37,407 nucleotides of DNA from Erysipelotrichales bacterium (GCA_017532345.1 JAFXJJ010000087.1:1-37407); one strand, 5' to 3'. Shown: positions 1 through 7,441, numbered from the stretch's first letter. Notes: generated by a model from the letters alone, not told the origin. Program-made: numbers and translations.

Positions 1-174
1 GGCTCTATTAGTACAGAGGGCTTAGAAGATTCTGAGGATTTAGAAATATTACTAGTTAATCGTCAAGAGGCTAAGGAAATTTTAGAAAAAGGTATTATCG
101 CAGTACCTGTTGGCTATATGATGCTTCACTTTATTGCTAGTGAAGATGGGCATGCATTAGATTTTGTAAAGTAA
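1..174 (+). CDS. C-terminal fragment, probable Nudix hydrolase (ADP-ribose pyrophosphatase type)
   Basis: The frame is open from the first base to a TAA at 172-174, giving the last 57 residues of a protein that begins outside the window. The tail is acidic (SEDLEILLVNRQEAKEIL) and ends in a short helix, matching what I remember of the C-terminal part of ADP-ribose pyrophosphatase-like Nudix proteins, where a conserved acidic residue is followed by 'hxxxEAxxLL'. The Nudix box is not in the visible part, so the family is a guess from the tail alone. It converges on the minus-strand operon and shares its terminator hairpin. Confidence 0.45.
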   Translation, partial: GSISTEGLEDSEDLEILLVNRQEAKEILEKGIIAVPVGYMMLHFIASEDGHALDFVK

Positions 175-207
175 AAAAATACTTCGTATAGAAATATACG
201 AAGTTAT
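174..207. terminator. bidirectional Rho-independent terminator
   Basis: A perfect 10-bp stem (181-190 ACTTCGTATA, loop GAAA, 195-204) has an A-run on its left and a T-rich run on its right. It can therefore end both the plus-strand gene at 174 and the minus-strand operon ending at 210. Confidence 0.9.
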
Positions 208-209
208 TT

Positions 210-569
210 TTATAGTTCTCTACCACATTCAGGGCAATATCTACTTAATCTTTCTAATTTCGCATTACACCATTTACAACGATATTTCGTATTTCGTTGT
301 ATAAGCTTTAAATCTCTTGGACGAATAATTTGATCTTCATCCCACATACATTCTTTACCTAATTCTTTATCAATTGTGTAGATGTTGTTGCAGCAGCTAT
401 TGACTACCCAAAATTCATGCCCCCATTTAAATATTGGGATAAAGAATAATGAAAAGTATGTATATCTAGCATATAATCTAAATCTACTATATTCATCACA
501 CTCAGGACATTCCATATTCCATTCACGGATTATTTCATCCTTAGTGTTAATACCAAATATGATAAACAT
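210..569 (-). CDS. zinc-ribbon protein with one membrane-interacting segment
   Basis: 119 residues. It has a CPEC pair near residue 21, an aromatic stretch ending in FFIPIFKW (residues about 38-48), a CC pair, and a C-terminal CKWC...CPEC zinc ribbon. This arrangement recurs in small uncharacterised Firmicute zinc-ribbon proteins that open with FxIFGI and carry a conserved FIPIFKW motif. The role is unknown; the cysteines imply zinc binding. It is the last gene of a three-gene minus-strand operon, 9 nt behind the acylphosphatase, with a strong AGGAGG site at about 573-578. The hydrophobic stretch is short and may not be a true transmembrane helix. Confidence 0.75.
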   Translation of the reverse strand: MFIIFGINTKDEIIREWNMECPECDEYSRFRLYARYTYFSLFFIPIFKWGHEFWVVNSCCNNIYTIDKELGKECMWDEDQIIRPRDLKLIQRNTKYRCKWCNAKLERLSRYCPECGREL

Positions 570-578
570 AATTACCTC

Positions 579-851
579 CTAATGAGTGATACGGAAGGTA
601 GTATCATTTTGTAGAGGTATTTCTTTGATAGAATAATCATCAACACGAATATAATATTTATTTTCTCTCATCATTCTACAAAACTTGGTGATATTTTCAT
701 CATCACCTTCAACTTCCATCTCGACATTTCCGTTATCCATATTTCTAACCCAACCAGTTAAATCAAGACTTAGAGCGTTACATTGCATAGTATAGCGGAA
801 GCCAACACCTTGTACTCTACCACAAGCTACAATATAATAACGTTTTTTCAT
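579..851 (-). CDS. acyP: acylphosphatase
   Basis: 90 residues, full length for the family. It hydrolyses the carboxyl-phosphate bond of acyl phosphates such as carbamoyl phosphate or 1,3-bisphosphoglycerate in the cytoplasm. The signature GRVQGVGFR (residues 11-19) supplies the phosphate-binding loop and catalytic Arg19, and GWVRN gives catalytic Asn37. The start codon overlaps the stop of the upstream DUF1836 gene by 4 nt (ATGA at 851-848), which implies translational coupling. It lies in the minus-strand operon between DUF1836 and a zinc-ribbon protein. The family call is secure; the physiological substrate is not known. Confidence 0.95.
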   Translation of the reverse strand: MKKRYYIVACGRVQGVGFRYTMQCNALSLDLTGWVRNMDNGNVEMEVEGDDENITKFCRMMRENKYYIRVDDYSIKEIPLQNDTTFRITH

Positions 852-1363
852 TTTCTTCTCTTTTTTGAATCAACAGTAGGATGTTCTTTCTTATACTTGT
901 TGATTACTTTCTCTACGAATAATTTATGAGATACACTAGTAGTTACTTGGCAAAGCAGTTTACTACCAGCTGAACGTTCTTCGGCTATAGGTGGATTCTG
1001 TTGGTTGAAGCTATGTTCGATACAAGTTTCAAGTTCTACGCAGAAACGATTGTATGCTTGAGCATTTTCTGCGAAAGTTGCTTGATACATTAATAAATCG
1101 GCGATTTCGGAAATCGAATATACATTTTTTAAAATACAAATAACAAATAAATAACCAATATGGTCACGATTATATTTTTTCTTTTCAGGTCTAGGAATAA
1201 CCTTTTGTTTAACATAGTTGTTAATCATAGTACCTGTAATAATTGGTTTTGTTTCATCTAACTGAAAAAATTCTAAATGAGTATTTAAATAACTAATAAC
1301 TTGATCAGCATATAAATCTATTTCAGGGAATTCTTCATATCTAGGTAAACGAACGATACTCAT
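848..1363 (-). CDS. DUF1836 family protein, probable MerR-like regulator
   Basis: 171 residues. The segment TGTMINNYVKQKVIPRPEKKKYNRDHIGYLFVICILKNVYSI (described by positions about 44-86) is the hallmark of DUF1836 proteins: a winged-helix-like region resembling MerR DNA-binding domains, where 'INNYVK..hIP.P.kK.Y' reads like a recognition helix and wing. The C-terminus is basic (KKRRK), and no effector domain is recognised. It is first in a minus-strand operon with acyP and a zinc-ribbon gene, behind a good sigma-A promoter (1384-1412) and a GAGGTGAT ribosome site. Function as a transcription factor is inferred from the fold; no target is evident. Confidence 0.8.
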   Translation of the reverse strand: MSIVRLPRYEEFPEIDLYADQVISYLNTHLEFFQLDETKPIITGTMINNYVKQKVIPRPEKKKYNRDHIGYLFVICILKNVYSISEIADLLMYQATFAENAQAYNRFCVELETCIEHSFNQQNPPIAEERSAGSKLLCQVTTSVSHKLFVEKVINKYKKEHPTVDSKKRRK

Positions 1364-1383
1364 ATGATATCACCTCTATATGT

Positions 1384-1412
1384 ATTATCTTATAAAGCTA
1401 AAAAGAAGTCAA
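1384..1412 (-). promoter_or_regulatory. sigma-A promoter of the DUF1836-acyP operon
   Basis: On the minus strand TTGACT (1412-1407) and GATAAT (1389-1384) are separated by 17 nt. Transcription would start about 15-20 nt before the ribosome site of the gene starting at 1363. Confidence 0.7.
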
Positions 1413-1426
1413 ATAATTAAAATCTA

Positions 1427-1455
1427 TTGACAAGTCATTGGAAACGCTATAAACT
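1427..1455 (+). promoter_or_regulatory. sigma-A promoter with overlapping cre-like site
   Basis: TTGACA (1427-1432) and TAAACT (1450-1455) are spaced by 17 nt. Between and over the -10 lies TGGAAACGCTATAA (1439-1452), which fits the catabolite-responsive element TGNAARCGNWWWCA at 13 of 14 positions. CcpA binding here would block the promoter, so the downstream gene is likely repressed by preferred sugars. Confidence 0.7.
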
Positions 1456-1485
1456 AGTATTAGAAACTAGATGGGAGTTGCCGCT

Positions 1486-1860
1486 ATGAAAAATAAGATT
1501 GCTTTAATTGTATCTGATTTAATTGAAACTGTAGAAGAAACTAATGCTCTTTACCAAGTATATAAAGTAGATAAACTACATTCTTTTGATGCTTTGATTG
1601 AACAAGCCAAGAGGGATGGCTATAAAGCAGTTTTGGCGTTCGCTAGTGAGGATTTTGAATTGTGTGGTATTAATCCTAAGAAAAGTGTGCAAACCTTTGT
1701 AACTAAGTGTAACGGGAAAGCAGCTGCTTTTTATGTGCAACAAGCTAAGCGAATGATTCAAGCTAAGCTTGATGTTGAAGATGTAGTAATTTCGTTAACT
1801 ATGGGAATTCGTAATTCAGCATATTCAATGATGAGAGAATACCAAACATATATTAAATAA
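1486..1860 (+). CDS. unrecognised cytoplasmic protein, 124 aa, likely catabolite-controlled
   Basis: I do not recognise this family. The protein is soluble, mixed alpha/beta in character and has no signal peptide. A hydrophobic strand opens it (KIALIVSDLIE) and a second follows (YKAVLAFASEDFE), which could be a Rossmann-like beta-alpha-beta start. The C-terminal third is helical. An upstream in-frame ATG at 1471 exists, but the TGGGAG ribosome site at 1472-1477 lies within that extension and is well spaced for ATG 1486, so I use 1486. It stands alone between a cre-overlapped promoter and a strong terminator, next to the hexuronate regulator, which suggests but does not prove a link to carbon source use. 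Confidence 0.75.
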   Translation: MKNKIALIVSDLIETVEETNALYQVYKVDKLHSFDALIEQAKRDGYKAVLAFASEDFELCGINPKKSVQTFVTKCNGKAAAFYVQQAKRMIQAKLDVEDVVISLTMGIRNSAYSMMREYQTYIK

Positions 1861-1866
1861 TTAGAC

Positions 1867-1893
1867 AAGAGTGGAATCAAGTCCACTCTTTTA
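1867..1893 (+). terminator. Rho-independent terminator
   Basis: Stem AAGAGTGGA (1867-1875) pairs with TCCACTCTT (1882-1890) around a 6-nt loop and runs into TTTT. It follows the 1486-1860 gene directly. Confidence 0.9.
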
Positions 1894-1940
1894 AATTGTT
1901 TGAAGCTATTCGCAAAAATTTGATTTTCATTTTGCGTAAA

Positions 1941-2015
1941 CTATACGTATAGAAGCCACTTGCAGGATGTGTACAAGTGGTGTATAATTAATGGGCAAAA
2001 TGAAAAGCTTTCATT
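1941..2015 (+). promoter_or_regulatory. promoter and candidate operators of the gntR gene
   Basis: TTGCAG (1960-1965), 17 nt, TATAAT (1983-1988). Around it are a perfect 12-bp palindrome CTATACGTATAG (1941-1952), a 7-bp inverted repeat CCACTTG...CAAGTGG (1955-1980) that spans the -35 and spacer, and ATGTGTACAA (1967-1976), which matches the motif repeated upstream of uxuA. A near-palindrome AATGAA-AAGCTTTCATT (1999-2015) sits at the expected start point. This arrangement suggests autoregulation. Confidence 0.6.
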
Positions 2016-2047
2016 GATTAGCGTGTTATCATGAGAGGGTGATAAAA

Positions 2048-2752
2048 ATGGAAACTAATCAAAAAATTAATTCAGTTTATGAGCAACTACGTGAGGAAAT
2101 ATTATATTTAGAATTGATACCTGGGCAATTAGTTGGTGAGATTGAGACTGCTGAACGTTTCAACGTTAGTCGTACTCCAGTTCGCAGTGCTTTTAAACAA
2201 TTAGAGAGTGATGGATTACTTGAAATTAAGTCGCATATTGGTACATTCGTATCGTTAATTGATCTTGAACAAATTATTGATGTATTGTTCATGCGTGAAG
2301 TTTTAGAAATGGAAATTTTAACTCGCTTAGCATATTCTCTAACTGAAATTCAAGAATTTAGATTAAATTTTATTCTAAAGAAGCAAGAAGAATTATTTGA
2401 GCTAGATTTAGATGAGCATGAGTTAGCAAAGGAATTCTTTAAATTAGATAATGAATTACATCAAACAATGTTTGACTTTGTTGGAAGAAGTCAAGTATAT
2501 ACATTATTAAAGAGTTTAGAAATACAATATGAAAGATTTAGAATGTTCTTAAACTTAACGGATAAAGAAACACTATATGCATTATATTTAGAACATCAAG
2601 AAATTATTAAGTGTTTAAGTTTAAAAAATATGGAAGATTTAAAACCGGTGTTCTCTAATCATATTTATGGTGGTATTCATCGTGGATTACCAAAAGTATA
2701 TGAACATCCAGAATACTTTAAGGCAATTGATAAGATTGGCAGCAATTCTTAA
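2048..2752 (+). CDS. GntR-family transcriptional regulator, FCD subfamily, probable hexuronate repressor
   Basis: 234 residues from the ATG at 2048; GAGAGGGTG at 2033-2041 is its ribosome site, and the in-frame GTG at 2039 lies inside that site. The N-terminal winged helix-turn-helix (residues about 8-70) shows the GntR features LREEILYLELIPGQL, ETAERFNVSRTPVRSAFKQLESDGLL and a GTFV wing. The C-terminal helical FCD domain (about 75-220) carries conserved acidic and histidine residues (D, H in LDNELHQTMF; H in LEHQEIIK; H in FSNHIYGGIHRG) that often bind metal or an acid ligand. FCD regulators such as UxuR and ExuR sense hexuronate intermediates, and uxuA follows at once. A shared ATGTRTACA motif in both promoters supports this role. 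Confidence 0.85.
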   Translation: METNQKINSVYEQLREEILYLELIPGQLVGEIETAERFNVSRTPVRSAFKQLESDGLLEIKSHIGTFVSLIDLEQIIDVLFMREVLEMEILTRLAYSLTEIQEFRLNFILKKQEELFELDLDEHELAKEFFKLDNELHQTMFDFVGRSQVYTLLKSLEIQYERFRMFLNLTDKETLYALYLEHQEIIKCLSLKNMEDLKPVFSNHIYGGIHRGLPKVYEHPEYFKAIDKIGSNS

Positions 2753-2770
2753 CAATTGCTTTTTATTTTT
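2741..2770 (+). terminator. Rho-independent terminator of gntR
   Basis: AGCAATT (2741-2747) pairs with AATTGCT (2754-2760), and the stop codon is in the loop. TTTTATTTTT follows. It separates the regulator from the uxuA unit. Confidence 0.85.
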
Positions 2771-3089
2771 AGAAAATGAATATAAAAGATGATTTCTGGT
2801 AAATTAAAAAAAATACATTGTTTAGTATTTAAAAATTATACAAAATGTGGTATAAAATAAGTAATGAATTGTGTATGAGCGAAAATATTGAGAGCGTTTT
2901 CAAACAGAAATTAAAAATTTAATCATAATTAGTAAAGAACGGCTTTTTAAATGCTTGTTTGTAAGGCTTTTTAGTTGACATCGCACGTATATTAATTTAT
3001 AATTCATGTATACAAGATGTGTAAACATGTATACATCACAAACGGCTATAATTAAAGCTGTTTGAATAGAAAGAAAGGAAAATAAAAAT
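2753..3089 (+). promoter_or_regulatory. 337-bp uxuA control region: two promoters, a cre site and triple operator repeat
   Basis: No gene fits here. An extended -10 (TGGTATAAA, 2848-2856) is followed by a cre site TTGAGAGCGTTTTCAA (2888-2903; one mismatch to TGNAARCGNWWWCA). A second promoter has perfect consensus boxes: TTGACA (2975-2980), 17 nt, TATAAT (2998-3003). Immediately downstream are ATGTATACAA (3006-3015), ATGTGTAAAC (3017-3026) and ATGTATACAT (3027-3036), about one helical turn apart and covering the start point, as expected for a repressor that blocks transcription. A further TATAAT lies at 3047-3052. Confidence 0.75.
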
Positions 3090-4130
3090 ATGAAGATGAC
3101 ATTCCGTTATTACGGCAAGACTGATCCAGTAAAGATCGAGTATATTCGTCAAATTCCAAACATGTCAGGTGTTGTTAGTGCAATCTATGACGTTGAAGTT
3201 GGTGAAGTTTGGCCTATGGAAAAGATTTTAGAATTAAAAGAACATGTTAATTCTAATGGACTAGAACTTGAAGTAATTGAATCAGTTCCTGTACACGAAG
3301 ACATTAAGCTAAGAAGAGGCGATTATGCTCGTTACATCGAAAACTACAAACAAAACATTAGAAACTTAAGCAAAGCTGGAGTTAAATGTATTTGTTACAA
3401 CTTCATGCCAGTATTTGACTGGACTAGAAGTCAATTAGATAAAATGGCTGAAGATGGTTCTACATCTTTAGTTTACTACAAAGATCAAGTTGATAAATTA
3501 GATCCAACTAAATTAGCTTTACCAGGATGGGACTCAAGCTATGCTCCTGAAGAAATGAAGGAATTAATTGATGCTTATAAAGAACTTGGTGAAGAAGGAT
3601 TATGGTCTAACTTAGAACATTTCTTAAAAGAAATTATCCCTGTTGCTGCAGAATGTGATGTAAACATGGCAATCCATCCAGATGATCCACCATGGTCAAT
3701 CTTCGGTATTCCACGTATTATCACTTGTGAAGCAAACTTAGACCGTTTCTTAAAATTAGTTGATGATCCTCATAATGGATTAACATTATGTTCTGGTTCA
3801 TTAGGATGCGCTGATTTCAACGATATTCCTAAATTAGTACGTAAATATGGTGCTATGAAACGTATTCATTTCGCTCATATCCGTAACGTTAAGATTTTAG
3901 AAGATGGTTCATTCGAAGAAACTGCTCACTATTCAGGATGCGGTTCACTTGATGTTTATGAAATCCTTAAAGCTTACCATGAAGTTGGTTTCGAAGGTTA
4001 TGTTCGTCCAGACCATGGTCGTATGATTTGGGGAGAAACAGGTAAACCTGGTTATGGTTTATTTGACCGTGCATTAGGTGCTGTTTATATGAACGGTATT
4101 ATTGAAACATTAGAAAAAAGTTCTAAATAA
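3090..4130 (+). CDS. uxuA: mannonate dehydratase
   Basis: 346 residues, close to the 350-360 of Bacillus UxuA. It dehydrates D-mannonate to 2-keto-3-deoxygluconate in hexuronate catabolism, using Mn2+ or Fe2+ in a TIM barrel. Family motifs are in order: [16 protein letters not shown] (about 104-119), a metal-ligand region HPDDPPWS (about 195), [15 protein letters not shown] (about 260) and RPDHGR. The ribosome site is AAAGGAAA. It heads a unit with the reductase gene 12 nt downstream. Codon choice favours TTC, AAC and CAC more than neighbouring genes do, consistent with high expression on inducing sugars. Control is discussed with the upstream region. Confidence 0.96.
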   Translation: MKMTFRYYGKTDPVKIEYIRQIPNMSGVVSAIYDVEVGEVWPMEKILELKEHVNSNGLELEVIESVPVHEDIKLRRGDYARYIENYKQNIRNLSKAGVKCICYNFMPVFDWTRSQLDKMAEDGSTSLVYYKDQVDKLDPTKLALPGWDSSYAPEEMKELIDAYKELGEEGLWSNLEHFLKEIIPVAAECDVNMAIHPDDPPWSIFGIPRIITCEANLDRFLKLVDDPHNGLTLCSGSLGCADFNDIPKLVRKYGAMKRIHFAHIRNVKILEDGSFEETAHYSGCGSLDVYEILKAYHEVGFEGYVRPDHGRMIWGETGKPGYGLFDRALGAVYMNGIIETLEKSSK

Positions 4131-4142
4131 GAGGAGAATAAA

Positions 4143-4991
4143 ATGAAAAAATTACCTTTTCAAATTGATTTAACTGATAAAGTTGTTGTTATTACTGGTG
4201 CTGGTGGATTAATCTGTGGTGAATTTGCTCTTGCGTTAGGACAAACAGGTGCTAAAATTGCATTATTAGACTTAAACGAAGAAGCAGCACAAAGATATGC
4301 TGATGAAATCGTTGCTGCTGGTGGTAAAGCTAAAGGTTACAAATGTAACGTTTTAGAAAAAGATTCTATCCAAGCTGCTCATGATGCTATCGTTGAAGAT
4401 TTCGGTAAATGTGATATCTTAATCAACGGTGCTGGTGGAAATAATCCAAAAGCTAGCACAGATGATGAATATTTCGAAGAAAGTCATTTAAATAATATGA
4501 AGACATTCTTTGATTTAGATCAAAAGGGTGTTGAATTTGTATTCAACTTAAACTACATGGGTACATTATTACCTACTCAAGTATTCGCATTAGATATGAT
4601 TGGTAAGACTGGTTGTCAAATCATCAACATCTCTAGTATGAATGCTTACACTCCATTAACTAAGATTCCTGCTTACTCAGGTGCTAAAGCTGCAATCAGT
4701 AACTTTACTGAATGGTTAGCTACTCACTTCTCTAAAGTTGGTATCCGTTGTAATGGTATTGCACCAGGCTTCTTCTCTACTGCTCAAAACAAAGCATTAT
4801 TATGGAACGAAGATGGTACACCAACAGCTCGTACTGGTAAAATCTTAGCTGGTACACCAATGGGCCGTTTCGGTGAAGTTGATGAATTAGTAGGAGCATT
4901 ATTATTCCTTTGCTGCGAAGAAGCTTCTGGATTCGTTAACGGTGTTGTAATCCCTGTTGATGGTGGTTTCCACGCATATAGTGGTGTATAA
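4143..4991 (+). CDS. uxuB: D-mannonate oxidoreductase (fructuronate reductase), SDR type
   Basis: 282 residues. This is a classical short-chain dehydrogenase: the TGAGGLICGEF glycine motif (residues about 18-28) binds NAD(P), NGAGG (about 98) is the structural NNAG equivalent, and a Ser near 163 with Tyr178-x3-Lys182 (AYSGAKAA) forms the active site. It belongs to the Bacillus YjmF-like SDR mannonate oxidoreductases, not to the long-chain UxuB of E. coli. It interconverts D-fructuronate and D-mannonate, feeding UxuA. The position 12 nt after uxuA, with AGAGGAG as ribosome site, supports this. A gluconate 5-dehydrogenase-like activity is the main alternative if context is ignored. Confidence 0.9.
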   Translation: MKKLPFQIDLTDKVVVITGAGGLICGEFALALGQTGAKIALLDLNEEAAQRYADEIVAAGGKAKGYKCNVLEKDSIQAAHDAIVEDFGKCDILINGAGGNNPKASTDDEYFEESHLNNMKTFFDLDQKGVEFVFNLNYMGTLLPTQVFALDMIGKTGCQIINISSMNAYTPLTKIPAYSGAKAAISNFTEWLATHFSKVGIRCNGIAPGFFSTAQNKALLWNEDGTPTARTGKILAGTPMGRFGEVDELVGALLFLCCEEASGFVNGVVIPVDGGFHAYSGV

Positions 4992-5020
4992 AAAAGTTGG
5001 GAGTTATTCCCACTTTTTTT
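4991..5020 (+). terminator. Rho-independent terminator after uxuB
   Basis: AAAGTTGGGA pairs with TCCCACTTT (one bulged T, loop 5003-5007) and is followed by a run of seven T. Confidence 0.85.
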
Positions 5021-5027
5021 GCTTGTT

Positions 5028-5045
5028 TATGTAAACGCTAACAAA
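5028..5045 (+). promoter_or_regulatory. cre site (perfect consensus) upstream of the GH2 gene
   Basis: TGTAAACGCTAACA at 5030-5043 matches TGNAARCGNWWWCA at all 14 positions. A weak promoter (TTGTTT 5023-5028, TAAGTT 5046-5051) would enclose it, so CcpA binding should repress the GH2 gene. The promoter boxes are poor and may be wrong; the cre is clear. Confidence 0.8.
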
Positions 5046-5072
5046 TAAGTTTAGGAATTAAGGAGAATTTAC

Positions 5073-7346
5073 ATGAGAACTATTTATAATTTAAATGACA
5101 ATTGGAGCTTTATTAGAGACTACAAAGAAGAGTATCTAGCTAAAGATGCTAATCTTGATGAATTCAAAGTTGTAACTGTACCTCATACATATAATGATGT
5201 TGATGGTGCTTGTGGATTTGAATTCTTCCGTGGTAAAACAGTTTATCGTCGTAATATTGAATTAACTGCTGCTATGGTTGATAATCGTTTATACCTAGAA
5301 TTTGAAGGTGTAAGCTTAGAAAGTGATGTTTACTTCAATGGTACACATTTAGGACATCATGCTGGTGGTTTCTCAACATTCCGTTATGAAGTAAGTGAAT
5401 TAGCTAATGAAGGCGATAACTTAGTAGTAGTTGTTGCTGACAATACATATAATGATACTGTTTATCCATTAATGGCTGACTTTACATTCTATGGTGGTAT
5501 CTATCGTAATGTTAACTTAGTTGAAGTTAATGACATTCATTTTAATTTATTAGATGATGGATGCAAAGGTGTATTCGTTAAACAAACAACTGTAACTGAT
5601 GATGCAGCCCATTTAGATATTACTTGTGATATCGTTTCTAAAGAAAACGTTAAAGTACGTTTAAAAGCTGAAATCTTTGATGAAGATGGTTCATTATTAG
5701 ATTACAACTATAAAGAAGTAGAAACTAACAGTAAGAATGTTATTTCATTAGATGTAACTAACCCTCATTTATGGCAAGGTGTTGAAGATCCATATTTACA
5801 TGAAGTAGTTGTAAGTATTGAATACTTCAATGGTGTAGTAGATTCATTAACAATACCTACAGGTTTACGTTACTTTAAGTTTGATAGCCAAAAAGGTTTC
5901 TTCTTAAACGGTAAACATATGCGCTTAAATGGTGTATCTCGTCACCAAGACCGCGATGGTAAAGGTTGGGCTATTAATGAAGACGATATGTTAGAAGATG
6001 CATTATTAATCAAAGAATTAGGTGCTAACTCTATCCGTTTAGCTCACTATCAACATAATGATTATTTCTATCAATTATGTGATGAAATTGGTTTCGTATT
6101 ATGGGCTGAAATTCCATTCATTTCTAAAGCATCTGTTGAAGATTTAGAAGGAACTAATGCAATTTCTCAAATGAAAGAATTAGTAAAACAAAACTACAAC
6201 CACTCTTCAATCTTCTGTTGGGGTGTTCAAAATGAAATCCAAATTGCTGGTGAAATTGAATCTACATACCAAATTTGTTCTAAGTTAAATGACTTATGCC
6301 ATGAATTAGATGATACTCGTCCAACTACAATGGCTAACGTTATGATGGTTCCAAATGAATCAAGATGGAACAATTTAACTGATATCTTAGGCTTCAACAA
6401 ATACTATGGTTGGTATGTTGGTAAGGCTGAAGACTTCGAATGGATTCATGAATTCCATGAGGCTAATCCAAACGTATGCTTAGGTTTATCTGAATACGGT
6501 GTAGAAGGTATTTTACGTTATCATAATGATGATCCTAAGTGCAAAGACTACTCTGAAGAATATCATGCATTATGCCATGAAAAGATTTGGGACATCTTCG
6601 CTCCAGCTGATTTCTTATGGGGCACTTATGTATGGAACATGTTCGATTTCGGTGCAAACATTCGTGATGAAGGTGGCATGAAAGGTCGTAACAATAAGGG
6701 CTTAATGACTTATGATCGTAAGCTTAAGAAAGATGCTTATTATATGTATCAAGCTGCTTGGAGTAAAGAAGAAGTTCTTCATATCTGCTCTAAACGCTAT
6801 GTAAACCGTCACAAAGATGTTACTGATATTAAAGTTTATACAAACTGTGATGAAGTTACATTATATGTAAATGGCGATAAAGTAGCTACATTAAAGAATG
6901 AAAGTATCGCTCACAACAAAGTGGTATTTGAAGGCGTTAAGTTAGCTAAAGAAACTAAGATTGAAGTTGTTTCAAATACTGGTGTGAAAGATGTTGCTAA
7001 GTTCGTATTAGTTGATGAACCATATGCTGACTACATTCTTCCAGATGATGGTAAGAAAGGTCCAGCTGCTAACTGGTTCTCAATGCCTGAAGATATGAAT
7101 GTAAATGCGGAAGCTATTGAAATCAACCATGATTACTTCAGTACATATGATTCAATTCAAACTATCAGCGATAATGAAGCTGCTGCAGCTGCATTTAATG
7201 CTGTAATGCCTGGTATGTTAGGTAACCCTGCATTATCAATGGTTAAGGGTATGAAATTACGTGACTTAGCTGAAATGGCAGGTGACCAATTCCCTGAAGC
7301 ATTATTAAATGTAATTGATGCTGCATTACAAAAAGTTAAGAAATAA
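5073..7346 (+). CDS. GH2 glycosidase, probable beta-glucuronidase, with a helical C-terminal tail
   Basis: 757 residues, no signal peptide, so cytoplasmic. Domains: GH2 sugar-binding jelly roll (about 1-165, with HTYND, YRR, GGIYRNV), immunoglobulin-like sandwich (170-270), TIM barrel (270-570), an extra beta-sandwich (575-655) and a Met/Ala-rich helical tail (660-757). The acid/base is Glu388 (CWGVQNEI) and the nucleophile Glu474 (LSEYG). N540-x-K542 corresponds to the Asn-x-Lys carboxylate-binding motif of gut beta-glucuronidases. With uxuA and uxuB upstream this favours glucuronide hydrolysis. GH2 beta-galactosidases of similar layout are the main alternative. The gene has its own cre site and terminator. 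Confidence 0.7.
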   Translation: MRTIYNLNDNWSFIRDYKEEYLAKDANLDEFKVVTVPHTYNDVDGACGFEFFRGKTVYRRNIELTAAMVDNRLYLEFEGVSLESDVYFNGTHLGHHAGGFSTFRYEVSELANEGDNLVVVVADNTYNDTVYPLMADFTFYGGIYRNVNLVEVNDIHFNLLDDGCKGVFVKQTTVTDDAAHLDITCDIVSKENVKVRLKAEIFDEDGSLLDYNYKEVETNSKNVISLDVTNPHLWQGVEDPYLHEVVVSIEYFNGVVDSLTIPTGLRYFKFDSQKGFFLNGKHMRLNGVSRHQDRDGKGWAINEDDMLEDALLIKELGANSIRLAHYQHNDYFYQLCDEIGFVLWAEIPFISKASVEDLEGTNAISQMKELVKQNYNHSSIFCWGVQNEIQIAGEIESTYQICSKLNDLCHELDDTRPTTMANVMMVPNESRWNNLTDILGFNKYYGWYVGKAEDFEWIHEFHEANPNVCLGLSEYGVEGILRYHNDDPKCKDYSEEYHALCHEKIWDIFAPADFLWGTYVWNMFDFGANIRDEGGMKGRNNKGLMTYDRKLKKDAYYMYQAAWSKEEVLHICSKRYVNRHKDVTDIKVYTNCDEVTLYVNGDKVATLKNESIAHNKVVFEGVKLAKETKIEVVSNTGVKDVAKFVLVDEPYADYILPDDGKKGPAANWFSMPEDMNVNAEAIEINHDYFSTYDSIQTISDNEAAAAAFNAVMPGMLGNPALSMVKGMKLRDLAEMAGDQFPEALLNVIDAALQKVKK

Positions 7347-7355
7347 GAATTATTT

Positions 7356-7403
7356 AAAGGTATCTAGTGATAGAAGAAATTCGTACCACTCGGTACCTTT
7401 TTT
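7356..7403 (+). terminator. Rho-independent terminator after the GH2 gene
   Basis: AAAGGTATCTAGTG (7356-7369) pairs with CACTCGGTACCTTT (7387-7400) with one internal mismatch and one wobble, around a 17-nt loop, and ends in six T. Confidence 0.8.
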
Positions 7404-7416
7404 CTATTCTCCATGG

Positions 7417-7422
7417 TATAAT
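7417..7422 (+). promoter_or_regulatory. -10 box of the ROK kinase operon
   Basis: TATAAT lies about 20 nt before the GTG start. No good -35 is visible, as its expected place falls in the terminator stem. The leader would be very short. Confidence 0.45.
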
Positions 7423-7441
7423 TTAAAAAGAGGTGATATAA

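Noticed and set aside
1955..1980. CCACTTG/CAAGTGG inverted repeat as a terminator
   Set aside because: No T-run follows and it spans promoter boxes; kept as a possible operator.
1999..2015. AATGAAAAGCTTTCATT as a cre site before gntR
   Set aside because: It lacks the central CG and the spacing of the cre consensus; better read as a possible operator near-palindrome.
7356..7403. Possible T-box or riboswitch before the ROK gene (CGTACCACTCGGTACC element)
   Set aside because: It directly follows the GH2 stop, has no specifier-loop region or AGGGTGGNACCGCG motif, and the -10 for the ROK gene lies after it. It is an ordinary terminator.
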